Source of the DNA: JBGPFS01 sp041483455
GTDB taxonomy: Bacteria; Chloroflexota; Limnocylindria; Limnocylindrales; CSP1-4
Assembly (NCBI GenBank): GCA_041483455.1
Contig: JBGPFS010000034.1
Location: forward strand, 1-15,500
DNA: 15,500 nucleotides
Reading direction: 5' to 3'
Made by a program: the position numbers and the translations under genes. Shown here piece after piece: positions 7,350 through 14,089 of the stretch (positions are counted from its first letter, which is position 1; each line of letters starts with the position of its first letter). The notes beneath the pieces were generated by a model that saw only the letters and a list, made by a program, of their open reading frames with translations, had not been told where the DNA came from and searched no databases.

Positions 7350-8216
7350 TCAGGGCCAGCTGACCGCGACCGTCAGGTCGGTCGACCCGAAGCCCGCCGA
7401 CGCGTTCGCGAGCGTGACCCGGTAGGTCGTCGCTGCGACCACCCGGTTCGTCACGTCCAGGCCGGGAGCTGGGCCCTGGGGCTCGAAGCCGTGACCCCCG
7501 GCGGGCAGGGCCTCCACGAAGAAGCCGTAGGGGAAGGACCCGCTCCAAGCCGCCTTCACGTGGAGGTCGCCGGCAGCCCGGGCCGTCAGCTCGAAGACGA
7601 CCCCGCCGTAGCCGGGGATCTGGGTGCCGTTGAAGCGGCCGCCGGTCAGGGTGACGGTCGGCTTCGCCGCCGTGAAGCCCAGCTCGAGGTTCACCGTCGG
7701 GGTCGCGTCGGCCACGCCGACCAGGGTGACCGTCCAGGTCGAGATCGCGCTCGCCTTCCCGGTGAGCGTGCCGCTGGTGAGATCCCGGCACAACGCGGCG
7801 CCACCCGGCGGCTTCAGGCAGATCCGGGTCCGGCCACCGGAGCCGACGGCGGTCAGCTTCGCGGTCACCGTCCCGGGGCGGGTCGCGAACGTGAACGTCC
7901 GGGTGTGGCCGGTCTTATCGGTCGCCGCGTCGAGGCGGAGACCCGTGAATACGATCCCGGTGCCGAGGCTCGCGCTCGGCGCCGCGGACGGCGCGGCCGA
8001 CCCGGGGGGCGGTGCGCTCGGGGAGAGGGACGGACCGCCGCTCGGCGCTGAGGACCCGGTCCCGGACGGGCCGGGTCCGCTCGACGCGGTGGCGCCGGGG
8101 GTCGCCGTCGGGCCGGGGCCTCCGCTCGTCAGGACGAGCGCGGCCGCGAAACCGAGGATGACGGCCAGGATGACGGCGAGCGCGACGGCGAGGGAGCGCC
8201 AGCGGGTTTCGGTCAT
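7350..8216 (-). CDS. Membrane-anchored, Pro/Ser/Thr-linker, beta-rich surface protein
   Basis: Predicted 288 residues, function not recognised. The N-terminus has a short basic start and one hydrophobic segment at about 9-30, a signal anchor. A flexible Ser/Pro/Gly/Ala/Thr-rich linker follows at about 31-85. The rest (about 88-288) looks like two beta-sandwich modules of similar design: each ends with a TWTVTL or TYRVTL strand, a short turn, and a final strand pair (TPTVNLELGF and STDLTVAVSW). This resembles pre-peptidase C-terminal-type domains, but I would not assign it firmly. Two cysteines (133 and 143) in the first module could form a disulfide. GGAAGG lies 7 nt before the ATG, and the ATG overlaps the stop of the kinase gene by 4 nt. 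Upstream of that ATG the frame is open but is antisense-like. Confidence 0.8.
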   Translation of the reverse strand: MTETRWRSLAVALAVILAVILGFAAALVLTSGGPGPTATPGATASSGPGPSGTGSSAPSGGPSLSPSAPPPGSAAPSAAPSASLGTGIVFTGLRLDAATDKTGHTRTFTFATRPGTVTAKLTAVGSGGRTRICLKPPGGAALCRDLTSGTLTGKASAISTWTVTLVGVADATPTVNLELGFTAAKPTVTLTGGRFNGTQIPGYGGVVFELTARAAGDLHVKAAWSGSFPYGFFVEALPAGGHGFEPQGPAPGLDVTNRVVAATTYRVTLANASAGFGSTDLTVAVSWP

Positions 8217-8794
8217 CGTGGGGCCTTCCGTGATCCGGTCGGTGCAAGGGTAGCCGACGGCGCACTGGGCAGCAGGCGCACGAGCGTCCGCTCGAGCGGA
8301 TCGGGATCGGCCAGGCGGATGACGGCCGCGAACCCCTCCCCGGCGAGACCCCCGGGGGTGGCGAGGCTCGCCCGGAGATCGGCGAGCTGGCGACGGATCG
8401 CGGCGGCCGGCACGATCCTGCCGGGTCGGGTGGCGTTCCGGGCCAGGGCGATCTCGTCCGGCAGGTCGAACACGAGCGCGATCGTCGGGCGACCGGCGGA
8501 TCGACCGATCCGGAGCAGTCCGGCTCGGGCGGCCCGCCGGACGTTCGTGGCGTCGCCGACGGTCAGTCGGCCGGCCGCCAGCCGCGACCGGGCCATCCGG
8601 TGGAGCCGGGCGAACGCCGGGCGAGTCGCGCGCTGGTCGGCCGGGTCGCCGGAAACGGCCGCCCGGAGCGCGTCGGACGACAGGACGCACTCCGCCGGGA
8701 AGTGGCGGGCCGCGAACGTCGTCTTCCCGGCGCCGGAGGCGCCGACCAGGAGAACGAGCGCATCGGCCGGGATCTCGACGACACGGCGAGCCAT
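8213..8794 (-). CDS. P-loop kinase, polynucleotide 5'-kinase-like
   Basis: Predicted 193-residue ATP-binding protein of the AAA_33 / T4 Pnk-like kinase group. Walker A GASGAGKTT is at 18-26. LSSDALR (D41, R44) matches the catalytic Asp-x-x-Arg region of polynucleotide kinases. VGDATNV (D81) matches the conserved DxTN motif. ALARNATRPGRIVP (R119, R123, R126) is the typical arginine-rich lid. It is a stand-alone kinase domain without phosphatase or ligase parts. The phosphoryl acceptor could be RNA or DNA ends or a small molecule. The ATG at 8794 is chosen because MARRVVEIP immediately precedes the P-loop strand; the frame runs much further back but overlaps the divergent MFS gene. No good Shine-Dalgarno is seen. 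CATCAT lies 7 nt upstream, so it may be leaderless. Its stop overlaps the surface-protein start. Confidence 0.82.
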   Translation of the reverse strand: MARRVVEIPADALVLLVGASGAGKTTFAARHFPAECVLSSDALRAAVSGDPADQRATRPAFARLHRMARSRLAAGRLTVGDATNVRRAARAGLLRIGRSAGRPTIALVFDLPDEIALARNATRPGRIVPAAAIRRQLADLRASLATPGGLAGEGFAAVIRLADPDPLERTLVRLLPSAPSATLAPTGSRKAPR

Positions 8795-8836
8795 GAGCGT
8801 GATGATGCCACCCGGATGGACAGGGCCGGCACCGGG

Positions 8837-8842
8837 TAGCCT
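8837..8842 (+). promoter_or_regulatory. Candidate -10 box of a leaderless transcript (MFS gene)
   Basis: TAGCCT ends 6 nt before the ATG at 8849, with no Shine-Dalgarno in the intervening TCCCGG. This geometry fits transcription starting at the start codon. No convincing -35 is visible. The divergent gap to the kinase start is only 54 nt. Confidence 0.4.
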
Positions 8843-8848
8843 TCCCGG

Positions 8849-10195
8849 ATGACCACCGAGGCCGGCGGCCCGTCCGCGCACGAGCGACCCGGGGTCCCCG
8901 CGGGCGGAGCGCCCCCCGGGGCCCCCGCTCGCCTCTCCGACTGGCGGCTGCTCGTGGCCGTCTTCTGGGTCACCTCGATGGTCGAGGGCCTCGGGGTGAG
9001 CCAGATCTTCGCCTTCCTGCCGAAGTACCTGAGCACGATGGACGTCGCCCCGCCGGACGTGCCCCGGTTCGTCGGGGTGTTCACCTCGCTCATCTTCGTG
9101 GTCGGCGCGCCCCTCGTGCCCCTGTGGGGCGTCTGGGCCGACAAGTACAGCCGCAAGGCGGTCATCGTCCGGAGCGCCGTGGTCGAGGCGGTCGTGTTCG
9201 CCGGGGTCGCGCTCAGCCGCGAGCCGTGGCAGCTCGCCCTGTCGGTGATGCTGGTCGGGCTCCAGCTCGGGAACACCGGGGTGATGCTGGCCGCGATCCG
9301 GGACGTCACCCCGCGCCGGCGGCTGGGCACGGTCATCGGCCTGTTCGGCGCCAGCAGCCCGATCGGCTTCGCGGTGGGCCCGGCGCTCGGCGGGATCATC
9401 GTCGACGGCCTGGGGTTCGGGCTGCCGGTCGTCTTCTGGGCATCGTCGGCGCTGTCCGTCGCGACCGCCCTCCTCGTGGCGTTCGGATCGAGGGAGGTCC
9501 GGCCCGAGGTGATCCCCCAGGGCTCGACGATCGGGCTGGCCTTCGGGGCGATGCGGGGCGTGCTCGCCGACCCCGCTGTCCGGCGGATCTTCGCGGTCTT
9601 CGGGACCGCCTTCCTGGCCAACCAGCTGAGCCGGCCGTTCGTGCCGATCCTCGTCGCGGGGATCCATGGCGACCTCAAGCTCGTCACCTCGATCGCCCTC
9701 GTCGCGGGGACCGCGGCCCTCGTCGGGGCGCTGATCTCGCCCCTGGGCGGGCTGCTCGGCGATCGGATCGGATTCCGCCCGGTCCTCGTCGGCGCGCTCA
9801 TCGGGGCCGGGATCGCGGTCGGGGTCCAGCCCCTGATGCCGAGCGTGCCGACGCTCGCGCTGGCGGTCCTCGTCTTCGGCGCCTGCAGCGCCGTGGTCAG
9901 CACGATGGTCTTCGGCCTGCTCGCGACCGAGATCGCGCCCGAACGCCGGTCGACCACGCTCAACCTCGTCTACCTGCCGCTCTACGCGGCTGGGATCCTC
10001 GGGCCGGCGCTCGGGTCGGTGGTCGTCGGGGTCGGGACCTGGGCGCCGTTCGCGACGGGCGCCCTCGTGTCCGTCATCGGCGGGATCGTCCTGGGTTTCA
10101 GGCTGCTCCGGGGACCCCGGGGCTCGGACGTCCGCCGGCCGACGCTGCCGGATCCGCCTTCCCCGGCCGGAGCGGGCGATCTCGGAGGGGAATGA
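8849..10195 (+). CDS. MFS transporter, 12-helix type
   Basis: Predicted 448-residue inner-membrane transporter. A Pro/Gly/Ala-rich cytoplasmic N-terminal tail of about 30 residues precedes TM1. MFS motif A-like GVWADKYSRKAV follows TM2 at about 94-105, and a second-half copy GGLLGDRIGFRPV is at about 300-312. GASSPIGFAVGPALGG resembles the proline/glycine antiporter motif C, suggesting an exporter of the DHA1/multidrug type. About twelve hydrophobic segments in two bundles are separated by a loop near residues 210-240. The C-terminal tail is low-complexity. ATG 8849 is the start, placed 6 nt after a -10-like box. The last 98 nt overlap the 3' end of the convergent glycosyltransferase gene. 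Substrate unknown. Confidence 0.9.
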   Translation: MTTEAGGPSAHERPGVPAGGAPPGAPARLSDWRLLVAVFWVTSMVEGLGVSQIFAFLPKYLSTMDVAPPDVPRFVGVFTSLIFVVGAPLVPLWGVWADKYSRKAVIVRSAVVEAVVFAGVALSREPWQLALSVMLVGLQLGNTGVMLAAIRDVTPRRRLGTVIGLFGASSPIGFAVGPALGGIIVDGLGFGLPVVFWASSALSVATALLVAFGSREVRPEVIPQGSTIGLAFGAMRGVLADPAVRRIFAVFGTAFLANQLSRPFVPILVAGIHGDLKLVTSIALVAGTAALVGALISPLGGLLGDRIGFRPVLVGALIGAGIAVGVQPLMPSVPTLALAVLVFGACSAVVSTMVFGLLATEIAPERRSTTLNLVYLPLYAAGILGPALGSVVVGVGTWAPFATGALVSVIGGIVLGFRLLRGPRGSDVRRPTLPDPPSPAGAGDLGGE

Positions 10196-10985
10196 CCGCC
10201 AGCAGGATGCTCAGGCCGCCGTACCAGAGGGCGGGCAGGGCGAGCATCGCCGCGACGGGGACCGCCCAGCGGCGGTCCGACCTGGCCCCCCAGACCACGA
10301 TCGCGGCGGCGACCGGCAGGCGGAGCCAGAGCGGGATCGGGACCGCGGCCCAGGTGCCGTTCGTCTTGCCGGCGCTCGCCTCGACGACCCCGAGCCAGTC
10401 CGCCCAGGCGTGCGGGTCGATCGCGGCCGAGACGGCCACGACCAGCGCGGTCGCGCCGAGGGCGATCGCCAGCGACCGCCACTCCCGCCGGACGGCGAAC
10501 CAGAGGAGGCCGATGCCCGGCGTGAGCTTGGTCAGCAGGACGAAGGCCCAGGCCGCCGGCCAGCGGAACCCTGCGACGACCGCCGCGGCGACCAGCAGGT
10601 GGGTGTTGCCGCCCGCCAGCTCCATCGCCGCGAAGACGATCGCCGCGGCATAGAGGCGTGGGCCGGAGAGGTACCGGACCGCCAGGAGGAGGATCGCCGT
10701 CCAGGCGGCCACGAACGGGCCCCAGGCCAGGAGCTTGAGCGGATAGAGCGCCTGGAGGAAGGCGGGCGAGTAGACATAGGCGATCGGCTGGGTCCAGTCG
10801 GAGAGGGCGTACGGCGCGGCGTACGTCGGGACCCAGTAGCAGCGGGCATCCTGGCCGGTGCCCCACAGTCGCCCCCACGGCTCGGAGAAGGCCGCGATCA
10901 GGACCCAGGCCGCGACGGCGACGACCACCCCGACGAGCGGCGGCGTCCGCAGGTCGGGGATCCGTGGCGCGCCGACCCGGGGCAC
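10098..10985 (-). CDS. GT87/DUF2029-type membrane glycosyltransferase
   Basis: Predicted 295-residue polytopic membrane protein resembling the polyprenol-phosphate-mannose-dependent alpha-mannosyltransferases (GT87, DUF2029), which add sugars on the outer face of the membrane. After TM1 (about 16-34) comes GQDARCYW (D46, the likely catalytic-loop Asp), then YVYSPAFLQALYPL at about 70-83, the tell-tale YxYPP/YsP-like segment of the family, then LLTKLTPGIGLLW and further helices. It is shorter than many family members (about 400 residues), mainly at the C-terminus. The GTG at 10985 lies 7 nt after the citrate synthase stop, so the two are probably cotranscribed. The C-terminal tail is Pro/Gly-rich and its coding overlaps the convergent MFS gene. 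The specific sugar and acceptor are unknown. Confidence 0.78.
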   Translation of the reverse strand: MPRVGAPRIPDLRTPPLVGVVVAVAAWVLIAAFSEPWGRLWGTGQDARCYWVPTYAAPYALSDWTQPIAYVYSPAFLQALYPLKLLAWGPFVAAWTAILLLAVRYLSGPRLYAAAIVFAAMELAGGNTHLLVAAAVVAGFRWPAAWAFVLLTKLTPGIGLLWFAVRREWRSLAIALGATALVVAVSAAIDPHAWADWLGVVEASAGKTNGTWAAVPIPLWLRLPVAAAIVVWGARSDRRWAVPVAAMLALPALWYGGLSILLAVIPLRDRPLRPGKADPAASAGGRPSPGVPGAA

Positions 10986-11002
10986 CCCGGCGCTACGCCG
11001 GG
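10986..11002 (-). promoter_or_regulatory. Intercistronic hairpin with a stop codon as its loop
   Basis: On the minus strand CCCGGCG and CGCCGGG are perfect 7-bp arms around TAG, which is the citrate synthase stop codon. The downstream GTG start begins directly after the hairpin. Ribosomes terminating on the first gene would have to melt the stem, which could couple translation of the second gene to the first. Confidence 0.4.
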
Positions 11003-12144
11003 AGATCCCGGTCGAGCGCTCCCGTGTAGCGCATGTCGGGCCGGATGAGCTTGTTCGCGCCGACCTGCTCGATCGCGTGGGCGGTCCAGCCGGCGTGCCG
11101 GGCCAGCGCGAACGTGGCCGGGAAGAGATCCGGGGTCAGCCCCACCCCCTGGAGGACGGCGGCCGCGTAGTACTCGACGTTGGTCTTGATCACCCGGCCG
11201 GGCTTGAGCTCGGCCAGGACGCGGAGGACCACGTCCTCCACCTCGACCGCGAGGTCGAGCCACTCCGGCCGGTGGGTCATCGCCTCGGCGACGGTCCGGA
11301 GCGCCGCGGCGCGTGGGTCGTAGGCCCGGTAGACGCGGTGGCCGAAGCCCATGATCCGGTCGCCGCGGGCGATCATGGCGCGGACCCAGGCCTCGGCGCG
11401 GTCCGGGGAGCCGATCTCGTGGAGCTGGTTGACCACCTCGGCCGGTGCGCCGCCGTGAAGCGGTCCCTTCAGCGCGCCGATCGCGCCGCAGATCGCCGAG
11501 GCCAGATCCGAGCGGGTCGCGGTGATGACCCGGGCGGTGAACGTCGACGCATTGAGGCCGTGCTCGGCGCCGACGATCAGGTAGGCCTCCAGGGCGCGCG
11601 CGGCGCCCGGGTCGGGCGCCTCGCCGGTCAGCTGGTGGAGGAACCCGGCAGCCAGGTCCAGGCTCGGGTCCGGCTCGACCGGCGCGAGGCCCCGGCGGAT
11701 GCGTCCGAAGGCCGCGAGGGCGGACGGGCTGAAGGCGGTCAGGGCGCGGGCCTGTTCGGGCGTGGGCGGCCAGGCGACCTTCTGGGTCGCGCCCCAGACG
11801 GAGACGGCGGTCCGAAGGGCGTCCATCGGGTGGGCGTCGGTCGGCAGCTCGCGGAGGGCGGCGACGACAGGCTTGGGGACCGGCGCCGGGTGGAGCTCCG
11901 CCTCCGGATGCCACTCGCCGGTCCACAGCAGATCGGCCACGGCCGCGTACGAGCCGCGGGCCACCAGCTGGCCGATCGGGTAGCCCCGGTAGAGGAGGCG
12001 GCCGTTCTTGCCGTCGACGAGACCGATCGAGCTCTCGGCGCCGATCACGCCCTCGAGTCCGGGCGAGTAGGGTCGCGGACCCGCGGGTGCCGCGGCGGTC
12101 GTCGGGGCGGCGGTCGTCGGGGCGGCGATCATCGGCTGGGTCAT
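10993..12144 (-). CDS. Citrate synthase (citrate/methylcitrate synthase family), Glu at the catalytic Asp position
   Basis: Predicted 383-residue cytoplasmic enzyme condensing acetyl-CoA with oxaloacetate (or propionyl-CoA in 2-methylcitrate synthases). Motifs: EHGLNASTFTARV (H195), GPLHGGAP (H230, equivalent to pig H274), GFGHRVYRAYDPRAA (H269, equivalent to H320), and TNVEYYAA (E324, where most enzymes have NVD, pig D375), then FALARHAGWTAHAIEQ. As I recall, NVE occurs in the actinobacterial citrate synthase 2 group, so this is probably a lineage trait rather than loss of function. Length is normal for the short bacterial type I form. The N-terminus has an Ala/Pro/Thr-rich tail (residues 6-22) encoded partly by a 15-bp repeat. 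ATG 12144 has TACCAT 7 nt upstream and no correctly spaced Shine-Dalgarno. A gltA or citA role cannot be separated from prpC by sequence alone. Confidence 0.93.
   Translation of the reverse strand: MTQPMIAAPTTAAPTTAAAPAGPRPYSPGLEGVIGAESSIGLVDGKNGRLLYRGYPIGQLVARGSYAAVADLLWTGEWHPEAELHPAPVPKPVVAALRELPTDAHPMDALRTAVSVWGATQKVAWPPTPEQARALTAFSPSALAAFGRIRRGLAPVEPDPSLDLAAGFLHQLTGEAPDPGAARALEAYLIVGAEHGLNASTFTARVITATRSDLASAICGAIGALKGPLHGGAPAEVVNQLHEIGSPDRAEAWVRAMIARGDRIMGFGHRVYRAYDPRAAALRTVAEAMTHRPEWLDLAVEVEDVVLRVLAELKPGRVIKTNVEYYAAAVLQGVGLTPDLFPATFALARHAGWTAHAIEQVGANKLIRPDMRYTGALDRDLPA
12095..12124. repeat. 15-bp direct repeat in the citrate synthase N-terminus
   Basis: Two perfect tandem copies of a 15-nt unit (12095-12109 and 12110-12124) followed by a degenerate partial third (12125-12135). 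They encode an Ala-Pro-Thr-Thr-Ala repeat before the conserved enzyme fold, so length variation here should be neutral for catalysis. Confidence 0.7.
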
Positions 12145-12151
12145 GGGGCCG

Positions 12152-12157
12152 ATGGTA
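12152..12157 (-). promoter_or_regulatory. Candidate -10 box of citrate synthase, leaderless geometry
   Basis: TACCAT on the minus strand ends 7 nt before the ATG at 12144. A GGAGG nearby sits about 17 nt from the start, too far for normal Shine-Dalgarno use. No clear -35 is seen. Confidence 0.35.
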
Positions 12158-12196
12158 GTCCTCCGAGTCGGCCGGCGCCGGAGGGCATCAGGTCGG

Positions 12197-12212
12197 CGTT
12201 CGGCGTCGAACG
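12197..12212 (-). terminator. Weak candidate terminator hairpin after the hydrolase gene
   Basis: CGTTCG and CGAACG form a 6-bp stem with a 4-nt loop. It lies about 9 nt past the hydrolase stop on the minus strand and before the citrate synthase promoter region. No T-run follows. Confidence 0.25.
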
Positions 12213-12221
12213 ACGGCGGCG

Positions 12222-13067
12222 TCAGGGCGCCCCGAGGAACGCCTCGATCGCGGCGACGAAGGCCGTGGAGTCCGTGTGGTGGGCCGCGTGGCGCTGACCC
12301 GGCAGGACGGCGATCCGGCCGTCCGGGAGGACGTGGTCGAGGGCTCGCGTCCCCTCGACGAAGGTGGCCGGGCTCTCCCCGCCGAGGATCTGGAGGACCG
12401 GGATCCCGATCTCAGCGCAGGCGGCTGTGCTGGCCGCCGACGAGGCTTCGGCGAGCATCTCGCGGAGGATCGTCGGGGCCGCCTCGGCCCGGCGCGACCA
12501 GGTGTCCGACGACCGGAAGCCCGCCAGCTCGTCGGGCGTCATCCCGACGACCCGGGTCATGAACTCCGCGAGGAGCGTCTCGCGCTCGCCCGCTTCGGCC
12601 AGCGCCGTCAGCCGCTCGAGCAGTCCCTCGTCGTGGAAGGCGTGCTCGGGCGTCGCGGGCGCCCCCTCGTAGACGACCAGCCGACGGAGGTTCGCGCTCA
12701 GGCGGGCGGCGCCAAGCCCGACCCGGCCGCCGAACGAGTGGCCGACGACGTCGACCAGACGTCCCTCGACCGCGGCGACCGCATCGACCACGGCGGCGAT
12801 GTCCTCGTACTCGCGCGAGATCGCATAGGGGAGCGTGTCTCCGCTGGCGCCCCGACCGCGCCGGTCGACCGCGTAGACCGCGTGGCGGACGGCGAGCAGC
12901 GGGCCGGAGGTCCGCCAGACGGTGTGGTCGCCGGTCGCGCCGTGGACCAGCACGATCGGCGAGCCGGAGCCCGAGCGGAACCAGGCGATCCGGGTGCCGT
13001 CGGGTGCGACGGTCGTTCCCCGGGGCTCCCCGGTCGCGTCGACGCCCGGCGGATCGTGGTCGGTCAT
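12222..13067 (-). CDS. Alpha/beta hydrolase
   Basis: Predicted 281-residue soluble hydrolase of the alpha/beta fold. Oxyanion-hole motif LVHGATG is at 40-46. The DRRGRGASG loop is at 68-76. The nucleophile elbow GHSFGG is at 109-114 with Ser 111. The catalytic His lies in GQRHAAHH, probably H260. The usual acid after strand 6 is unclear: that place reads LQILGGESPATF, where Glu 231 may serve instead of Asp. Esterase, lactonase or haloperoxidase-like activities are all possible, and the substrate cannot be assigned. ATG 13067 is chosen since MTDHDPP leads directly into the first strand, and TATCGT lies 6 nt upstream; the open frame continues far back through other genes. It lies 92 nt after the AmrB stop and 77 nt before citrate synthase, all on one strand but likely with separate promoters. 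Confidence 0.88.
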   Translation of the reverse strand: MTDHDPPGVDATGEPRGTTVAPDGTRIAWFRSGSGSPIVLVHGATGDHTVWRTSGPLLAVRHAVYAVDRRGRGASGDTLPYAISREYEDIAAVVDAVAAVEGRLVDVVGHSFGGRVGLGAARLSANLRRLVVYEGAPATPEHAFHDEGLLERLTALAEAGERETLLAEFMTRVVGMTPDELAGFRSSDTWSRRAEAAPTILREMLAEASSAASTAACAEIGIPVLQILGGESPATFVEGTRALDHVLPDGRIAVLPGQRHAAHHTDSTAFVAAIEAFLGAP

Positions 13068-13073
13068 CCCCGG

Positions 13074-13079
13074 ACGATA
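13074..13079 (-). promoter_or_regulatory. Candidate -10 box of the hydrolase, leaderless geometry
   Basis: TATCGT on the minus strand ends 6 nt before the ATG at 13067, and the 6-nt gap (CCGGGG) contains no usable Shine-Dalgarno. The spacing is the same as for the MFS gene at 8849. Confidence 0.4.
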
Positions 13080-13159
13080 GCGGAGCAGGCGGCGCTGGTG
13101 GGGAGTCGGTGCGCGGCGGCGGGGCCCCGTTCGTGCGGTCCCTCCTGGCGCCGGCCGGC

Positions 13160-14089
13160 TCAGCCCGGGAACGCGACCGCCAGGTAGCCGACCGTCCGGT
13201 CCGCGGGCCCGCCCGCATTCGCCGAGGTGGCGGCGTCGAGGACCACGCCGGGGGCGGCGCCCATCGCCCGGAGGGCGGCCAGGCCCAGGACGGTCGGCTC
13301 GATCCCGCACATCCCGCACACGAGCCCGGTAGCCCCGGCCATCTGGACCGCCCGGTCCTCGGCGGCCAGGTTTCCCGCGTCGAGCGCGACGATCGGCGCG
13401 GCGAGCCGCTCCGTCACCTCGGTCGCGATCCGGGCCGGTGGATAGTGGGCCATGTCCGAGCTGATCGCGAGCACCACCCGGGCGCCGGCCCGGCGCCGCT
13501 GCCCGAGCAGCCTGCCCAGCCGCTCGCCGGCGGCGATCGCTGCGGGACCGGTCCCGGCCGAGACCGCCAGCGGGACGATCCGGGCCCCCGGGGCGACGAT
13601 CCCGAGGAGCGGGAGCTGGACCTCGATCGAATGCTCGCCCCGGTGGGCGGCGCGGTCGACGCCGAACGGCGCCCCGAGGTCCACGATCGCGGCGGCCAGC
13701 TCCTCGTCGACGGCGAGGTCGGCCACGGGCGTCCGCCACGCCCCGCGCTCCCAGGCCCCGACGCCCTGGAGCCAGCCGGCGACGTGGTTCGTACCGAGGA
13801 TGACGACGGTCAGGGCCGGCTCGCGACCGGGCGTGGCCGGGCGCAGGAGTCGCCAGGCTGCTGCCGCCACGGCCCCGGAGTAGACGAGCCCGGCATGCGG
13901 CACGAGGATGCCGAGCGGGTGGTCCGCGTCGATCGGGGCGGCCCGCCCCGCTGCCCGCCGATCCGCCTCGCCGAGGAGTGCGGCGACCGTCCGCTCGAGC
14001 TCGGCCCGCCCGGCCGGATAGAACGAGCCCGCGACGGCGGGGTCGCGGAGCGCCCGGGCGTCGACCGCGGCGCGCCCCCCGGCGCTCAT
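13160..14089 (-). CDS. amrB: AmmeMemoRadiSam system protein B (Memo-like)
   Basis: Predicted 309-residue Memo-family protein, a fold related to class III extradiol dioxygenases and LigB. Seen: DPAVAGSFYPAG near the N-terminus (16-27, typical of the family), VPHAGLVYSG with H65, ILGTNH with H102, GEHSIEVQLP with H153, ISSDMAHYPP (D212, H215), and CGMCGIEPT (C258 and C261). H65, H102, H215 and C261 correspond by motif to human Memo H49, H81, H192 and C244, which form a metal-binding pocket. The extra Cys at 258 is less usual. The ATG overlaps the AmrS stop (ATGA), so the two are translationally coupled. In this gene set the reaction is not well established; a role in modification or redox chemistry with the radical SAM partner is inferred from co-occurrence. 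Confidence 0.92.
   Translation of the reverse strand: MSAGGRAAVDARALRDPAVAGSFYPAGRAELERTVAALLGEADRRAAGRAAPIDADHPLGILVPHAGLVYSGAVAAAAWRLLRPATPGREPALTVVILGTNHVAGWLQGVGAWERGAWRTPVADLAVDEELAAAIVDLGAPFGVDRAAHRGEHSIEVQLPLLGIVAPGARIVPLAVSAGTGPAAIAAGERLGRLLGQRRRAGARVVLAISSDMAHYPPARIATEVTERLAAPIVALDAGNLAAEDRAVQMAGATGLVCGMCGIEPTVLGLAALRAMGAAPGVVLDAATSANAGGPADRTVGYLAVAFPG

Noticed and set aside
8795..9667. Long N-terminal extension of the P-loop kinase
   Set aside because: It is antisense to the divergent MFS gene. The kinase fold begins at 8794.
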